Positions 26,472-34,514 of a DNA stretch of 64,000 nucleotides are shown in pieces. The notes beneath the pieces are model-generated. The model did not search any database and had not been told where the DNA came from. It saw only the letters and a list, made by a program, of their open reading frames with translations. The position numbers and the translations under genes were made by a program. Each line of letters opens with the position of its first letter. Position 1 is the stretch's first letter. The DNA is from CAZEHS01 sp964424355 (GTDB taxonomy: Bacteria > Bacillota > Clostridia > Peptostreptococcales > Acidaminobacteraceae), in NCBI GenBank assembly GCA_964424355.1, contig CAYRIO010000007.1:62001-126000 (forward strand), given 5' to 3'.

Positions 26472-26945
26472 TTAGTATTTGCCGTACTGACTCCGGATAT
26501 TCTGCATTTCTGCAGCAATGGCATCGATATCAAGTACCATTTCCATCATGCCGACCTGATCATCATACACATCAGCGCTGACCGCTTCTTTGAAAGCCGC
26601 TTCTGTTACGTGATAAGTTGCCAATCCAAGAGACACGCCTGCCAAACAGCCAGCGTATGTGGGGTCACCTGCGGTGACCGTTTCAGCGGCAAGCCCGGAA
26701 GATTCTGCTTCAGAAGCGCCCAGCATTACCAAGATATTCTCTGCCCCGTATTTTTCAGTCAAATCTTTTACCCTGTTTTGGTTTTCCAGATCCATTGCGC
26801 CTGCAGCAGTTCAGACGAAGCACTCCGTTGAAGAGAATACAACCTCTGCTGTGGGTTCGGTCTTTACACATTCTTCGATAGCCGGTCCGGGAATCCCGTC
26901 GCGGTCGCCGATAATGATGACCTTTTTATTTGTCAAGATACTCAT
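26472..26945 (-). CDS. grdA: Glycine reductase selenoprotein A
   Basis: Small redox selenoprotein that carries the carboxymethyl group as a selenoether from protein B to protein C and is re-reduced by thioredoxin. In-frame TGA at 26811-26813 encodes Sec45 in the motif CFVUTAAGAM. The full product is 157 residues, starting at ATG 26945 (MSILTNKKVIIIGDRDG), which restores the family N-terminus. The frame after the UGA alone (from 26795) would miss the active site. It sits 21 bp after grdE, as in other grd operons. Confidence 0.96.
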
Positions 26946-26966
26946 TATTTTCATCTCCTTCTTAGC

Positions 26967-28253
26967 TTAATACATGACTGCAGTCATTTTGTTGAAACCG
27001 AGCTCATTTGTCGCACCGGTGATGACCTGGATCTCAGCCATGATCGTGCCGTCAGGACGGAGTGAACCGTCAAAACCGCCAGCAATCTTGTCTGTGTAAT
27101 CCAGCATGCCAATCACGCGATCCATTTTAGGCAGCACGATGACTTCATTGGCATTTCCGCCGGTTACCACTGCATCCGCCAGAACATCAGCATCTGCAAG
27201 GGACTGGGAAGCGCCGTCACGACCAGCATATTCATCCGTTACGATAACAGTCTTAACGCCTTCCAGCTCAACCTTTTTACAGTTCATGATGAGGTCTGTA
27301 TCCGGGTTTCCAAAGCCTTCCTGTGAAATGACCGCACCATCAAGACCCATGAACTTGGTCATTTTAGCCGTCCAGTTGGAAGAACGCTCTTTATCCATCA
27401 GGTACACGTTTTCATTGGTGATGATGACACCCATGAAATTCAACTCTTTGCCATGTGCAGCATAGAGACTCTTGATGATGGGGTTGTTCTGGTGGTGGTA
27501 GGTTGTGTTCTTGTCACAGGCTGATACGCAGTTTCCGCTAAGGATTGCGCCGTCCATGACCTCTGTCGGATACAGGAACGTCGGCACGATTTTCTTCGCG
27601 TCAACGCCGTATACATAGGTGTCATGCATCAGGCCTTGTGTCTGCAGCATATACACATAACCGACCTTGGGCAGGTTAGGATACTGAGCAGCTTGCTCCA
27701 GAAGAGGCTTGGTTTCGTAAGCGGTCACCACATCGGGTTTCACGTCACGGCCTGCTTCTCCCAGGTAAGTGGCGGCTTTGAGGCCAACCATCCGGGCAGC
27801 TTTCTCGTAAGCGTACTGGTCAATATCATCTGCCGGTTCAATGACCAGGACGATATTGTTCAGCTTTGAGAAAGGCGTGTATTCGGAACCGGGACCGCTC
27901 ATGTCGATGATCCCTTCCTGGAAGCCTACGATCTTACCGCATGTAACCACGGCAGACCCTTTCAGAACATGAGTCCGACCGGAACCCACTGTTGTTACCT
28001 TGTTAACTACACCGGGGAAAACACTTCCGGGTCCATCTACCTTCACGCGTGGCTCAATTACATCTTTTACCGGTGTGATTCGTGTACTCTCACCCGGTTT
28101 TGCCAGCTCAACGTTCACACTTTTGATGTGATCGTCTTCACTTACCATGGAGATCAGTTCAGCTTTGTTGACATACAACACATTATTCTCAACTTTTGTT
28201 ACGTCACCGAACTGCACGTCTTTGATTAGAATTTCTCCCATTTCCAAACGCAA
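26967..28253 (-). CDS. grdE: Glycine reductase component B, proprotein GrdE
   Basis: Proprotein that self-cleaves at an Asn-Cys bond to give two subunits, the smaller starting with a pyruvoyl or carbonyl group that binds glycine as a Schiff base. The cleavage motif SGNCVSACDKNTT places the cysteine at residue 242 if translation starts at TTG 28253, the position I recall for E. acidaminophilum. That start is six bases from AAGGAGGTG and gives the family N-terminus MRLEMGEILIKDVQFG. The GTG at 28262 lies within the Shine-Dalgarno sequence. It follows trxA in the grd operon. Confidence 0.95.
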   Translation of the reverse strand: MRLEMGEILIKDVQFGDVTKVENNVLYVNKAELISMVSEDDHIKSVNVELAKPGESTRITPVKDVIEPRVKVDGPGSVFPGVVNKVTTVGSGRTHVLKGSAVVTCGKIVGFQEGIIDMSGPGSEYTPFSKLNNIVLVIEPADDIDQYAYEKAARMVGLKAATYLGEAGRDVKPDVVTAYETKPLLEQAAQYPNLPKVGYVYMLQTQGLMHDTYVYGVDAKKIVPTFLYPTEVMDGAILSGNCVSACDKNTTYHHQNNPIIKSLYAAHGKELNFMGVIITNENVYLMDKERSSNWTAKMTKFMGLDGAVISQEGFGNPDTDLIMNCKKVELEGVKTVIVTDEYAGRDGASQSLADADVLADAVVTGGNANEVIVLPKMDRVIGMLDYTDKIAGGFDGSLRPDGTIMAEIQVITGATNELGFNKMTAVMY

Positions 28254-28300
28254 GTGATTCACCTCCTTATTGTTTTAAACCTTTCGGTTGTGAAGCCATC

Positions 28301-28621
28301 TTAGCCAATTGCCTTTTCAATCATCGCCAGGATTCCTGCCTTGGTGGCATCATCCTTGGTCACTTCCCCTACCTTTTCGCCGCCCTTGTAGACTGCGATG
28401 GTGGGAAGCCCCAGGACACGCTGGGAAATCGCCAGACGGCGAGCCGTGGTGACATCCAGCTTGCAGAACTTCACCTGGCCTGCGAACTGTTCTGAAAGTA
28501 CTTCAACATCAGGCATCAATGCCTTACAGGGGACACAGGATTCACTCCAGTAATCCACCAGAACCAGGCCTTCGGCCTGAAGTACTTCCGCTTCGAATGT
28601 GTCTTTATCCAGTGCTAACAT
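28301..28621 (-). CDS. trxA: Thioredoxin of the glycine reductase system
   Basis: Electron donor that re-reduces GrdA. It has a thioredoxin fold of 106 residues. The active site is WSESCVPC (Cys29, Cys32) rather than the usual WCGPC. The cis-proline loop GLPTIAVYKGG is intact. The second ATG (28621) is nine bases from GGAGG and is preferred over ATG 28627, which is only three bases away. It is encoded between trxB and grdE, which ties it to this pathway. Confidence 0.93.
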   Translation of the reverse strand: MLALDKDTFEAEVLQAEGLVLVDYWSESCVPCKALMPDVEVLSEQFAGQVKFCKLDVTTARRLAISQRVLGLPTIAVYKGGEKVGEVTKDDATKAGILAMIEKAIG

Positions 28622-28662
28622 GTGCATCTTCCTCCTTGTATTTAGGCGTTCCGCTTATTGCG

Positions 28663-29610
28663 TTACGCGTGGAACTTCTCTTCGATGTACTTCTCTGCCT
28701 GGACTGCGGCAATGGCGCCGTCTGCGGTGGCGGTGACCACTTGGCGGAGACTCTTGACCCGGATGTCGCCGGCGGCGAATACCCCAGGCACATTGGTCCG
28801 CATGTCCTCATCCGTGGGGATGTAGCCGATGGGATCCAGAGCGATGACTCCTTTGAACAGGTCGCTGAAGGGGATGTAGCCGACGAACACGAACATCCCG
28901 AAGGTGCCGTCGTTCTCATCCGCCACGTACTCCCAAGTCTCCCCGGTCTTCACGTTCTTGAACACGGCGCTCTCCAGAATGCCATCGCCTTTGACTTCCT
29001 GGATCACGGCGTCGTAGATGATCTCGATCTTGGGGTGCTTCACCACTTTTTCAACAATGGACTTGGCGGCTCTGAATTCATCCCGGCGGTGGACGATGGT
29101 GACCTTCCGGGCAAATTTCGTCAGGTACATGGCCTCTTCCAGGGCGGTGTCGCCGCCGCCGATGGCGAAGACCTCCAGATCCGTGAAGAAGTCGGCATCG
29201 CAGGTAGCGCAGTAGGAAACGCCCTTGCCGGTCAGTTCTTTTTCACCAGGACAGTCCATCTTCCGGGGGACGGCTCCGGTGGCGATGATGACGGATTTAG
29301 CCTGGTAGGTGGCAGCTTCCGTGGTGACGGTTTTGATATCCCCGGAGAAATCCACGGAGAGGACCCCTTCTTTTTTTCGCTCAGCGCCAAATTCCTCGCA
29401 CTGCTCGATCATCCGGGCCACCAGGGTTGGGCCGGTGGCTTCGTGGATGGAGCCGGGATAGTTGGCCACTTCATCAGTTGTAACGATCTGCCCACCGGGC
29501 TTGTCTTTTTCCAGGATCAGGGTGGACATTTTGGCTCGGGCTGCGTACAGTCCGGCTGAGAGTCCGGCAGGGCCGGCTCCGATAATGATCACATCATAAA
29601 TCTGACTCAT
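28663..29610 (-). CDS. trxB: Thioredoxin reductase of the glycine reductase system
   Basis: FAD enzyme that passes electrons from NAD(P)H to TrxA. The FAD-binding loop GAGPAG is at residues 11-16, the redox pair CATC at Cys134/Cys137, and the nucleotide-binding GGGDTALEEA near residue 155. The C-terminal FAD motif is GVFAAGDI. ATG 29610 has AGGAGG; the frame starts 15 bases upstream. The loop that usually reads HRR for NADPH is present (VHRRDEF). It is the second gene of the operon after grdX. Confidence 0.95.
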   Translation of the reverse strand: MSQIYDVIIIGAGPAGLSAGLYAARAKMSTLILEKDKPGGQIVTTDEVANYPGSIHEATGPTLVARMIEQCEEFGAERKKEGVLSVDFSGDIKTVTTEAATYQAKSVIIATGAVPRKMDCPGEKELTGKGVSYCATCDADFFTDLEVFAIGGGDTALEEAMYLTKFARKVTIVHRRDEFRAAKSIVEKVVKHPKIEIIYDAVIQEVKGDGILESAVFKNVKTGETWEYVADENDGTFGMFVFVGYIPFSDLFKGVIALDPIGYIPTDEDMRTNVPGVFAAGDIRVKSLRQVVTATADGAIAAVQAEKYIEEKFHA

Positions 29611-29628
29611 GTGTACCTCCTGCATTTT

Positions 29629-30018
29629 CTATTGGTGCCGCATGGCGTGTTCCAAGCCATGACGGATCAAATCATAATCAATCAGTTGAAAATCCGCAAG
29701 AATCTGTTCAGTCCATCTGTGACTCTTCGACTGGCTGATCATCTTCTGGGCGACCCCGAGAGCATCCTCAATCATCTGTAACGATTCGGTGTCCAAGGTC
29801 TTGCTCCCCTCTCTCAGTAATAAGGATTTAAAAGGGGTTTCATTGGGTTTGATACTGCCGGAAAGCGGGTGTGTCAACAGAACGGCGCCCTGATGAATCC
29901 GATTGCGCGCATCTCTCAATATACCCAGATAATCCAACTTCTCTTCATAAATCATTTGGGCTTCTTGTCTTAATTTTTTCTCCACTAAGGGATTGTTCGT
30001 CAGCAAAAGAATAGCCAT
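29629..30018 (-). CDS. grdX: GrdX protein, glycine reductase operon leader gene
   Basis: Small protein of unknown function that opens many glycine reductase operons. The family text is MAILLLTNNPLVE at the start and GAVLLTHPLSGSIKPNETPFKSLLL in the middle, with 129 residues. The open frame starts at 30096 within the riboswitch terminator region, but ATG 30018 follows GAGGTGG and is the true start. It lies directly behind the glycine riboswitch. Confidence 0.88.
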   Translation of the reverse strand: MAILLLTNNPLVEKKLRQEAQMIYEEKLDYLGILRDARNRIHQGAVLLTHPLSGSIKPNETPFKSLLLREGSKTLDTESLQMIEDALGVAQKMISQSKSHRWTEQILADFQLIDYDLIRHGLEHAMRHQ

Positions 30019-30082
30019 GGCCCACCTCGCGTGAAAACGATTTCCTGCTTGGATATATATAAGAGCCTGCATGCGCACCATC

Positions 30083-30285
30083 AAAAAAAGAAACAACCGG
30101 CATTCCCATGCCTGCTGTTTCTCTGTTCTTAACCTGAGAGTTTCGTTCTTTAAAAAGAACTTGCCCCGTCGGTGCCACTTGGCTCTTCAGAGATCTGTCA
30201 AAATCCGGTCCTTTTGCCTGAGGATTTCGCGTGGCGGGTACCAACACTTTTCCCTTCGGCGGCCTTTCGGCTCTCTCCCTGATTC
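30083..30285 (-). promoter_or_regulatory. Tandem glycine riboswitch with terminator
   Basis: On the minus strand two glycine aptamers follow each other. Aptamer 1 (about 30280-30195) shows GAGAG, GCCGAAGG and ATCCTCAGGCAAAAGGACCG. Aptamer 2 (about 30193-30121) shows TCTCTGAAGAG, ACCGACGGGGCAA and AACTCTCAGGTTAAGAACAGAG. A strong intrinsic terminator follows (stem 30090-30103 with 30108-30121, then seven T). Glycine binding presumably prevents termination and turns on glycine breakdown, as for gcv operons. Confidence 0.95.
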
Positions 30286-30330
30286 TTCATCCAGAAATGC
30301 ATATTCGGTTTTCTTATCCTTGCATTGTTA

Positions 30331-30359
30331 ATTATAATACATATCAATACGTCCCACAA
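30331..30359 (-). promoter_or_regulatory. Promoter of the glycine reductase operon
   Basis: -10 TATAAT (30331-30336), 17-base spacer, -35 TTGTGG (30354-30359). Transcription would start near 30324, about 40 bases before the first aptamer. Confidence 0.7.
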
Positions 30360-30477
30360 GGACTATTTCCCATGTCAAAACGCCCATTGCTCTATTAATA
30401 CTAACAATCCGGGATTTAAATTTATTTAAGTAGGCGTTTTTCAATTTAACACTTATTTTATCGTTGCTCCACCCACG

Positions 30478-30510
30478 AAAAAAGAAGCCTTCACATTCAC
30501 TGAAGCCTTC
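30478..30510 (-). terminator. Terminator of the degV operon
   Basis: 10-bp stem with one mismatch (30484-30493 and 30501-30510), then a 6-base T-run on the minus transcript, 10 bp after the degV stop. Confidence 0.8.
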
Positions 30511-30519
30511 CTGAGTTCA

Positions 30520-31359
30520 TTACCGTATAAAGCTGATTGCAATGCATCCCGGGCCTGAATGGGTCCCAACGACAGAACCGACCTCTGAATAAATCACTTC
30601 ACCCAATTGGAACTGCTGACGCAGCGCTGCCTCAAGTTCGTTCATATGTTCACGATCATCTGCGTGATACAGCCCAATGGTCTTGTCGGATAGATCGATG
30701 TGCTCCCGCTCCAACCAATCACAGATAGATCGGATTGCTTTCTTGCGCCCTCTGACCCGCTCCTCGGCGTGAAGCACCCCATCTGTAACCGTCAGGATGG
30801 GCTTGATGCTCAGCAACCCGCCGATAAAGGCTTCGCTGACAGTCAGCCGGCCTCCGCGTCGGAGATAATCCAGGGTGTCCACGATGAACCGGCTTTCCTG
30901 ATGAGCTATCATATACGCAATCTGCTGGCAGACATGCTCTTTGTCAGAGCCATCCCGAATCATCCGAGCCGCCAGCACTGCAATGAGCCCATAGGCAAAG
31001 GTCACCGATTTGGAATCGAACACAGCGATGCGGTCTGTTCCCAAGATTTCAGCCGCTGTGCAGGCCGCGTTATAGGTGCCGCTCATACTGGACGACATGG
31101 TGATGACAATCAATTCATGGCCCGCCTGCAGTTCACGGTCAAAAGCTGCCTGAAACTCACCAGGTGTGACCTGGGCTGTTGTTGGCAGCTTGCCGACCCT
31201 GCCGACCTTTTGAAAAAAGGCTTTGGAATCCAGATCCTGGCCATCTTTATAGGAACCATCTTCAAAATTCACCTGCAGGGGAACCACAATGATTCCCAGC
31301 TCATCCGCCAGGGAATGGGGAATATCCGATACACTGTCTACAATAATCCTAACACTCAT
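30520..31359 (-). CDS. DegV family fatty-acid-binding protein
   Basis: Cytosolic fatty-acid-binding protein of the DegV/EDD family, related to FakB, which presents fatty acids to the kinase FakA. Family motifs are DSVSDIP at the start, SYKDGQDLD, GKLPTTAQVTPGEF near residue 60, and MSSSMSGTYNAA near 90 (Thr and Ser contacts). Length is 279 residues from ATG 31359, which follows GGGAGTG; the frame extends to 31413. No fakA gene is adjacent. It is the last gene after cheX-like and trmL. Confidence 0.9.
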   Translation of the reverse strand: MSVRIIVDSVSDIPHSLADELGIIVVPLQVNFEDGSYKDGQDLDSKAFFQKVGRVGKLPTTAQVTPGEFQAAFDRELQAGHELIVITMSSSMSGTYNAACTAAEILGTDRIAVFDSKSVTFAYGLIAVLAARMIRDGSDKEHVCQQIAYMIAHQESRFIVDTLDYLRRGGRLTVSEAFIGGLLSIKPILTVTDGVLHAEERVRGRKKAIRSICDWLEREHIDLSDKTIGLYHADDREHMNELEAALRQQFQLGEVIYSEVGSVVGTHSGPGCIAISFIR

Positions 31360-31378
31360 GGTTACACTCCCATTGCCG

Positions 31379-31843
31379 TTAAAAGGAAAAACCCAATTGC
31401 CGGTAAGCTTCATAGACTGCGATGGCGACTGAATTGGATAGGTTCAGGGACCTGACGCCGGGTTTATCCAGCATTGGAATCCGTATCAATCGTTCCGGGT
31501 ACTTCTCATGAATTTCCTCCGGCAGCCCTGCCGTTTCCTTGCCAAATACCAGAAAACAGTCCGCCTCATAGGAAACCTCCGTATGGTTTCGGACTGCATG
31601 GGTTGTAAAGAAATAAAACGACCCCTCCGGATACTTTTCGAAAAAAGCTTCCAGTGAGTCGTGGATGGTAAGATCCAATAGGTGCCAGTAATCAAGTCCA
31701 GCCCGTTTCAGGGCCTTATCATCAATTGAGAAACCCAATGGCCGAATCAAGTGGAGCGCTGTTCCGGTAAGGGCACAGGTTCTGGCGATATTCCCGGTAT
31801 TGGGGGGAATCTCCGGCTGGTATAATACGACTTGAATCGCCAT
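31379..31843 (-). CDS. trmL: tRNA (cytidine/uridine-34 2'-O-)-methyltransferase TrmL
   Basis: SPOUT-family methyltransferase that methylates the wobble ribose of tRNA-Leu isoacceptors. The N-terminus (QPEIPPNTGNIARTCA) is diagnostic. The knot region shows FGKETAGLPEE and the SAM-binding C-terminus IPMLDKPGVRSLNLSNSVAI. Length is 154 residues, normal for this family. It starts one base after the CheX-like gene ends, so the two are co-transcribed. Confidence 0.95.
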   Translation of the reverse strand: MAIQVVLYQPEIPPNTGNIARTCALTGTALHLIRPLGFSIDDKALKRAGLDYWHLLDLTIHDSLEAFFEKYPEGSFYFFTTHAVRNHTEVSYEADCFLVFGKETAGLPEEIHEKYPERLIRIPMLDKPGVRSLNLSNSVAIAVYEAYRQLGFSF

Positions 31844-31844
31844 A

Positions 31845-32306
31845 CTATTCCTTCATGCTGATATCGAAGGTAATGGTCCCCTGTGGGCTGGTCAGCGGAA
31901 CAGACAGGGTTGTCATCTGAGCAGACGAAATAGACAGGTTCTCTCCCATCATCAGCGTGGGCGGTGTAATGTCAATGTTGACCCCTTGGTTGAACAACAG
32001 TGTCGCCGAGTTCCCCATGATCATATTGCCCAACTCCGACAATGCGCTCTTTGCCATCTCATCCATTTCCGGCACCGGCATTCCCATCATCATCGAAGAA
32101 GCGATGACCTTAGCCATTTCGAGGCTCATGCTGATAACGGCCTGTCCCCGGATTTCCCCGGTGATGCCGACGACGATAATCATATTCTCCGCTGTAAACG
32201 GACTGGTCTTCAAGTATGGCTTCCCCATGACAAATTCTATCTGGGCCATCATTCGCAGCACTTCAACACTCGCCTTTAGAAAGGGATTGATGTACTCAAC
32301 TTTCAT
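31845..32306 (-). CDS. CheX-like chemotaxis phosphatase
   Basis: Single-domain CheC/CheX-type protein expected to dephosphorylate CheY-like receivers. The helix signature ExxN is seen as SALSELGNMIMGNS with Glu91 and Asn94. The second pseudo-repeat helix (about residues 10-25) lacks a clear ExxN, so it has one active site. Length is 153 residues from ATG 32306, preceded by GGGGGG. It shares an operon with trmL and degV, without other chemotaxis genes nearby. The target response regulator is unknown. Confidence 0.8.
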   Translation of the reverse strand: MKVEYINPFLKASVEVLRMMAQIEFVMGKPYLKTSPFTAENMIIVVGITGEIRGQAVISMSLEMAKVIASSMMMGMPVPEMDEMAKSALSELGNMIMGNSATLLFNQGVNIDITPPTLMMGENLSISSAQMTTLSVPLTSPQGTITFDISMKE

Positions 32307-32343
32307 TATGTAACCCCCCAGGTTCAAACAGGATTGTTATGAT

Positions 32344-32349
32344 ATTATA
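32344..32349 (-). promoter_or_regulatory. Extended -10 promoter of the cheX-like/trmL/degV operon
   Basis: TGC followed by TATAAT on the minus strand (extended -10), 38 bases before the start codon. The -35 is weak. Confidence 0.5.
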
Positions 32350-32445
32350 GCACATTTTTCTTCCGAAAGGATGTGATTAAAGTAGTTCTGCTATATATTA
32401 CCCTGTGTTGAACACGTGAAACACCGGAAACTGATTTCCTAACAT

Positions 32446-33549
32446 TTAAATTCCAAGATGCGTTCTTAAGGGCAAAATCATCTTAAGAGCAGCCAAGAGC
32501 TTCATATTATCCGCTTCACTGCGAATGGCTACGCGATAGAACCCTTCATCCATGCCGATGTAATTGGCGCAGCTGCGGATCATGATTCCTGTTTTCAGCA
32601 GCTCTGCCCGGAGATCCAGGGTGGACGCGATCAGGCGGATGCAGACGAAATTCGCCTCTGCGGGATATACTTTCAAGCCATCCAGCTCAGCCAGCCCTTT
32701 GATGAAGGATTCCCTCTGCCGGGCGACGTATTCCCGGGTGTTTTCAAGATGTTCGGAATCTGCAAGCGCTGTCTGCCCCGCCAGGGAAGCCAGGTGGTTG
32801 ACCATCCAGGGGATCCGGTATTCCTGGACCCATTCCCTGAAGCCATCTGATGCGGATACAAGATACCCCAGTCGCAAACCGGGAATCGCATAACATTTTG
32901 TCATGGAACGGAGCACGAAAAGATTCGGGTAATCTGCCACTTTTGGAATGCATTCGAATGCCTTGCCGGGAACGACAAAATCCATGAAGGCTTCGTCCAT
33001 GATCACCGGCTGTCCGGCGGCATGGGCCTGGGTGAGTATGTCTGCCAAGAGTGCCGGATCGATCAGGGCCCCGGTGGGGTTATTGGGGGTGCAGAGGACA
33101 ATGGGCTCGCCAGGATGCCCCAGAGCGGGCGCTACGACTTCGGCGGTGAGCCTGAACTCATCGGATTCCCGAAGCCGGATCCACTGCACCTCTGCGCCAT
33201 AACGCCGGAGGCTCCGCTCATATTCGACGAATCCAGGGGCCATGACATGAGCCTTTTGTGGTTTCAAGTATTCCATGATCATGTAGATCAGCTCTATGGC
33301 GCCGTTGCCGGGATAGACCCATTCCGGGCGTACATTCCGGGATTTTGCAATGGCTTCGGTCAGATCACTGTAATCAGGATCCGGGTAATGGACCAGATCC
33401 ACCATACCGCCCATGATGGCTTCCGGCAACCCTTTTGGAAAACCCAGGGGGTTGATATTTGCACTGAAATCAATGACCTGCTTGTGGTCTATTCCGAATT
33501 TCCGCTGTACTTCGTAGACGTTGCCGCCGTGCTGCCAACGTGATTTCAT
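32446..33549 (-). CDS. cobD: L-threonine-O-3-phosphate decarboxylase CobD
   Basis: PLP enzyme making (R)-1-amino-2-propanol phosphate for the cobalamin nucleotide loop. It has the fold type I aminotransferase family layout of 367 residues, with N-terminal DFSANINPLGFP, the substrate loop CTPNNPTGALI, and the PLP lysine in SMTKCYAIPGLRLGY. Histidinol-phosphate aminotransferase is the close alternative; the operon with cbiB, cobQ and cbiA decides for CobD. It is the last gene of that operon. A weak hairpin without a T-run follows at about 32427-32440. Confidence 0.9.
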   Translation of the reverse strand: MKSRWQHGGNVYEVQRKFGIDHKQVIDFSANINPLGFPKGLPEAIMGGMVDLVHYPDPDYSDLTEAIAKSRNVRPEWVYPGNGAIELIYMIMEYLKPQKAHVMAPGFVEYERSLRRYGAEVQWIRLRESDEFRLTAEVVAPALGHPGEPIVLCTPNNPTGALIDPALLADILTQAHAAGQPVIMDEAFMDFVVPGKAFECIPKVADYPNLFVLRSMTKCYAIPGLRLGYLVSASDGFREWVQEYRIPWMVNHLASLAGQTALADSEHLENTREYVARQRESFIKGLAELDGLKVYPAEANFVCIRLIASTLDLRAELLKTGIMIRSCANYIGMDEGFYRVAIRSEADNMKLLAALKMILPLRTHLGI

Positions 33550-33560
33550 AGGAGGGCTCC

Positions 33561-34514
33561 TTACTGAAACAGTGTTACCGTCATCCGGATCACGCCCATC
33601 AGGACGATGGCCACCAGGGAGGACAGGTACATGAGGCCATAGGCCTCCTTGATTGTGGGGAATTCGATAGGCTTCAGAGGATCACCGATCGTCGGCTTCT
33701 GAGAAACAACGCCGAAATAACTGGTGGCGCCGCCCATCTGGATGCCCAGGGCTCCGGCAAACGCCGATTCCGGGTACCCGCTGTTGGGGCTGGCATGGTT
33801 CAATCGGTCCCGCAGGGTGATGCGCAGGGATCCGCGCCAGTCCAAATGCATCAGGGCCGCGCCGATCCAGACAAAGCACACGGAGAGCCGGGCCGGTATC
33901 CAGTTGACCCAGTCATCCAGCCGGGCGCTGAACCAACCGAAATACAGATATTTTTCATTCTTGTAGCCCACCATGGAATCCAAGGTGTTCACCGCCTTGT
34001 AGGCCATGGCCGCAGCCGGGCCCCCTACGATCAGAAAGAAGAGGGGCGCCGCAACGCCATCGGAAAAATTCTCAGCCACGGTTTCCACCGCTGCCCGGGC
34101 GACACCGCTGGCATCCAGCGTCTTGGTATCCCGGGAGACCAGCATGGCCACCTGGCGACGGGCACCCGGCAGGTTCCGGTTCCGCAACAGGTTCCGGACC
34201 TTCTCCGCCTCAGAGCCCAGGGAGCTGGTGGCAAGGACCCACCAGGCCATGATCACTTCCAGCAGACCGCGGAAGAAGGGGTGAATCAGTCCGGCCAGCA
34301 TCAAAGCCCCATAGGCGATGCAGAACACGGTTCCGACAGTGACCACTGCCAGGATCATGCCGGTGAACCGGAGGCCAGCAGGGGATTTCAGGAGGGGTCG
34401 GAGCGCTTTTTCCAGCAGCGTGATCAGCTGCCCGATCCATCTCACCGGGTGTGGAAAGGACTGAGGATCCCCAATGATCAGATCTATCAGGTAGCCCAGC
34501 AGGATCTGGATCAC
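33561..34514 (-). CDS. cbiB: Adenosylcobinamide-phosphate synthase CbiB
   Basis: Integral membrane enzyme that attaches the aminopropanol arm to adenosylcobyric acid. It opens with the family motif LIDLIIGDPQSFPHPVRWIG and carries GAPAAAMAYKAVNTLDSMVGYKN-type text (here GPAAAMAYKAVNTLDSM near residue 165). Several hydrophobic segments are present in 317 residues. The start is a GTG (34514) whose GTGA overlaps the cobQ stop by 4 bp, typical of coupled translation. Confidence 0.95.
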   Translation of the reverse strand: MIQILLGYLIDLIIGDPQSFPHPVRWIGQLITLLEKALRPLLKSPAGLRFTGMILAVVTVGTVFCIAYGALMLAGLIHPFFRGLLEVIMAWWVLATSSLGSEAEKVRNLLRNRNLPGARRQVAMLVSRDTKTLDASGVARAAVETVAENFSDGVAAPLFFLIVGGPAAAMAYKAVNTLDSMVGYKNEKYLYFGWFSARLDDWVNWIPARLSVCFVWIGAALMHLDWRGSLRITLRDRLNHASPNSGYPESAFAGALGIQMGGATSYFGVVSQKPTIGDPLKPIEFPTIKEAYGLMYLSSLVAIVLMGVIRMTVTLFQ

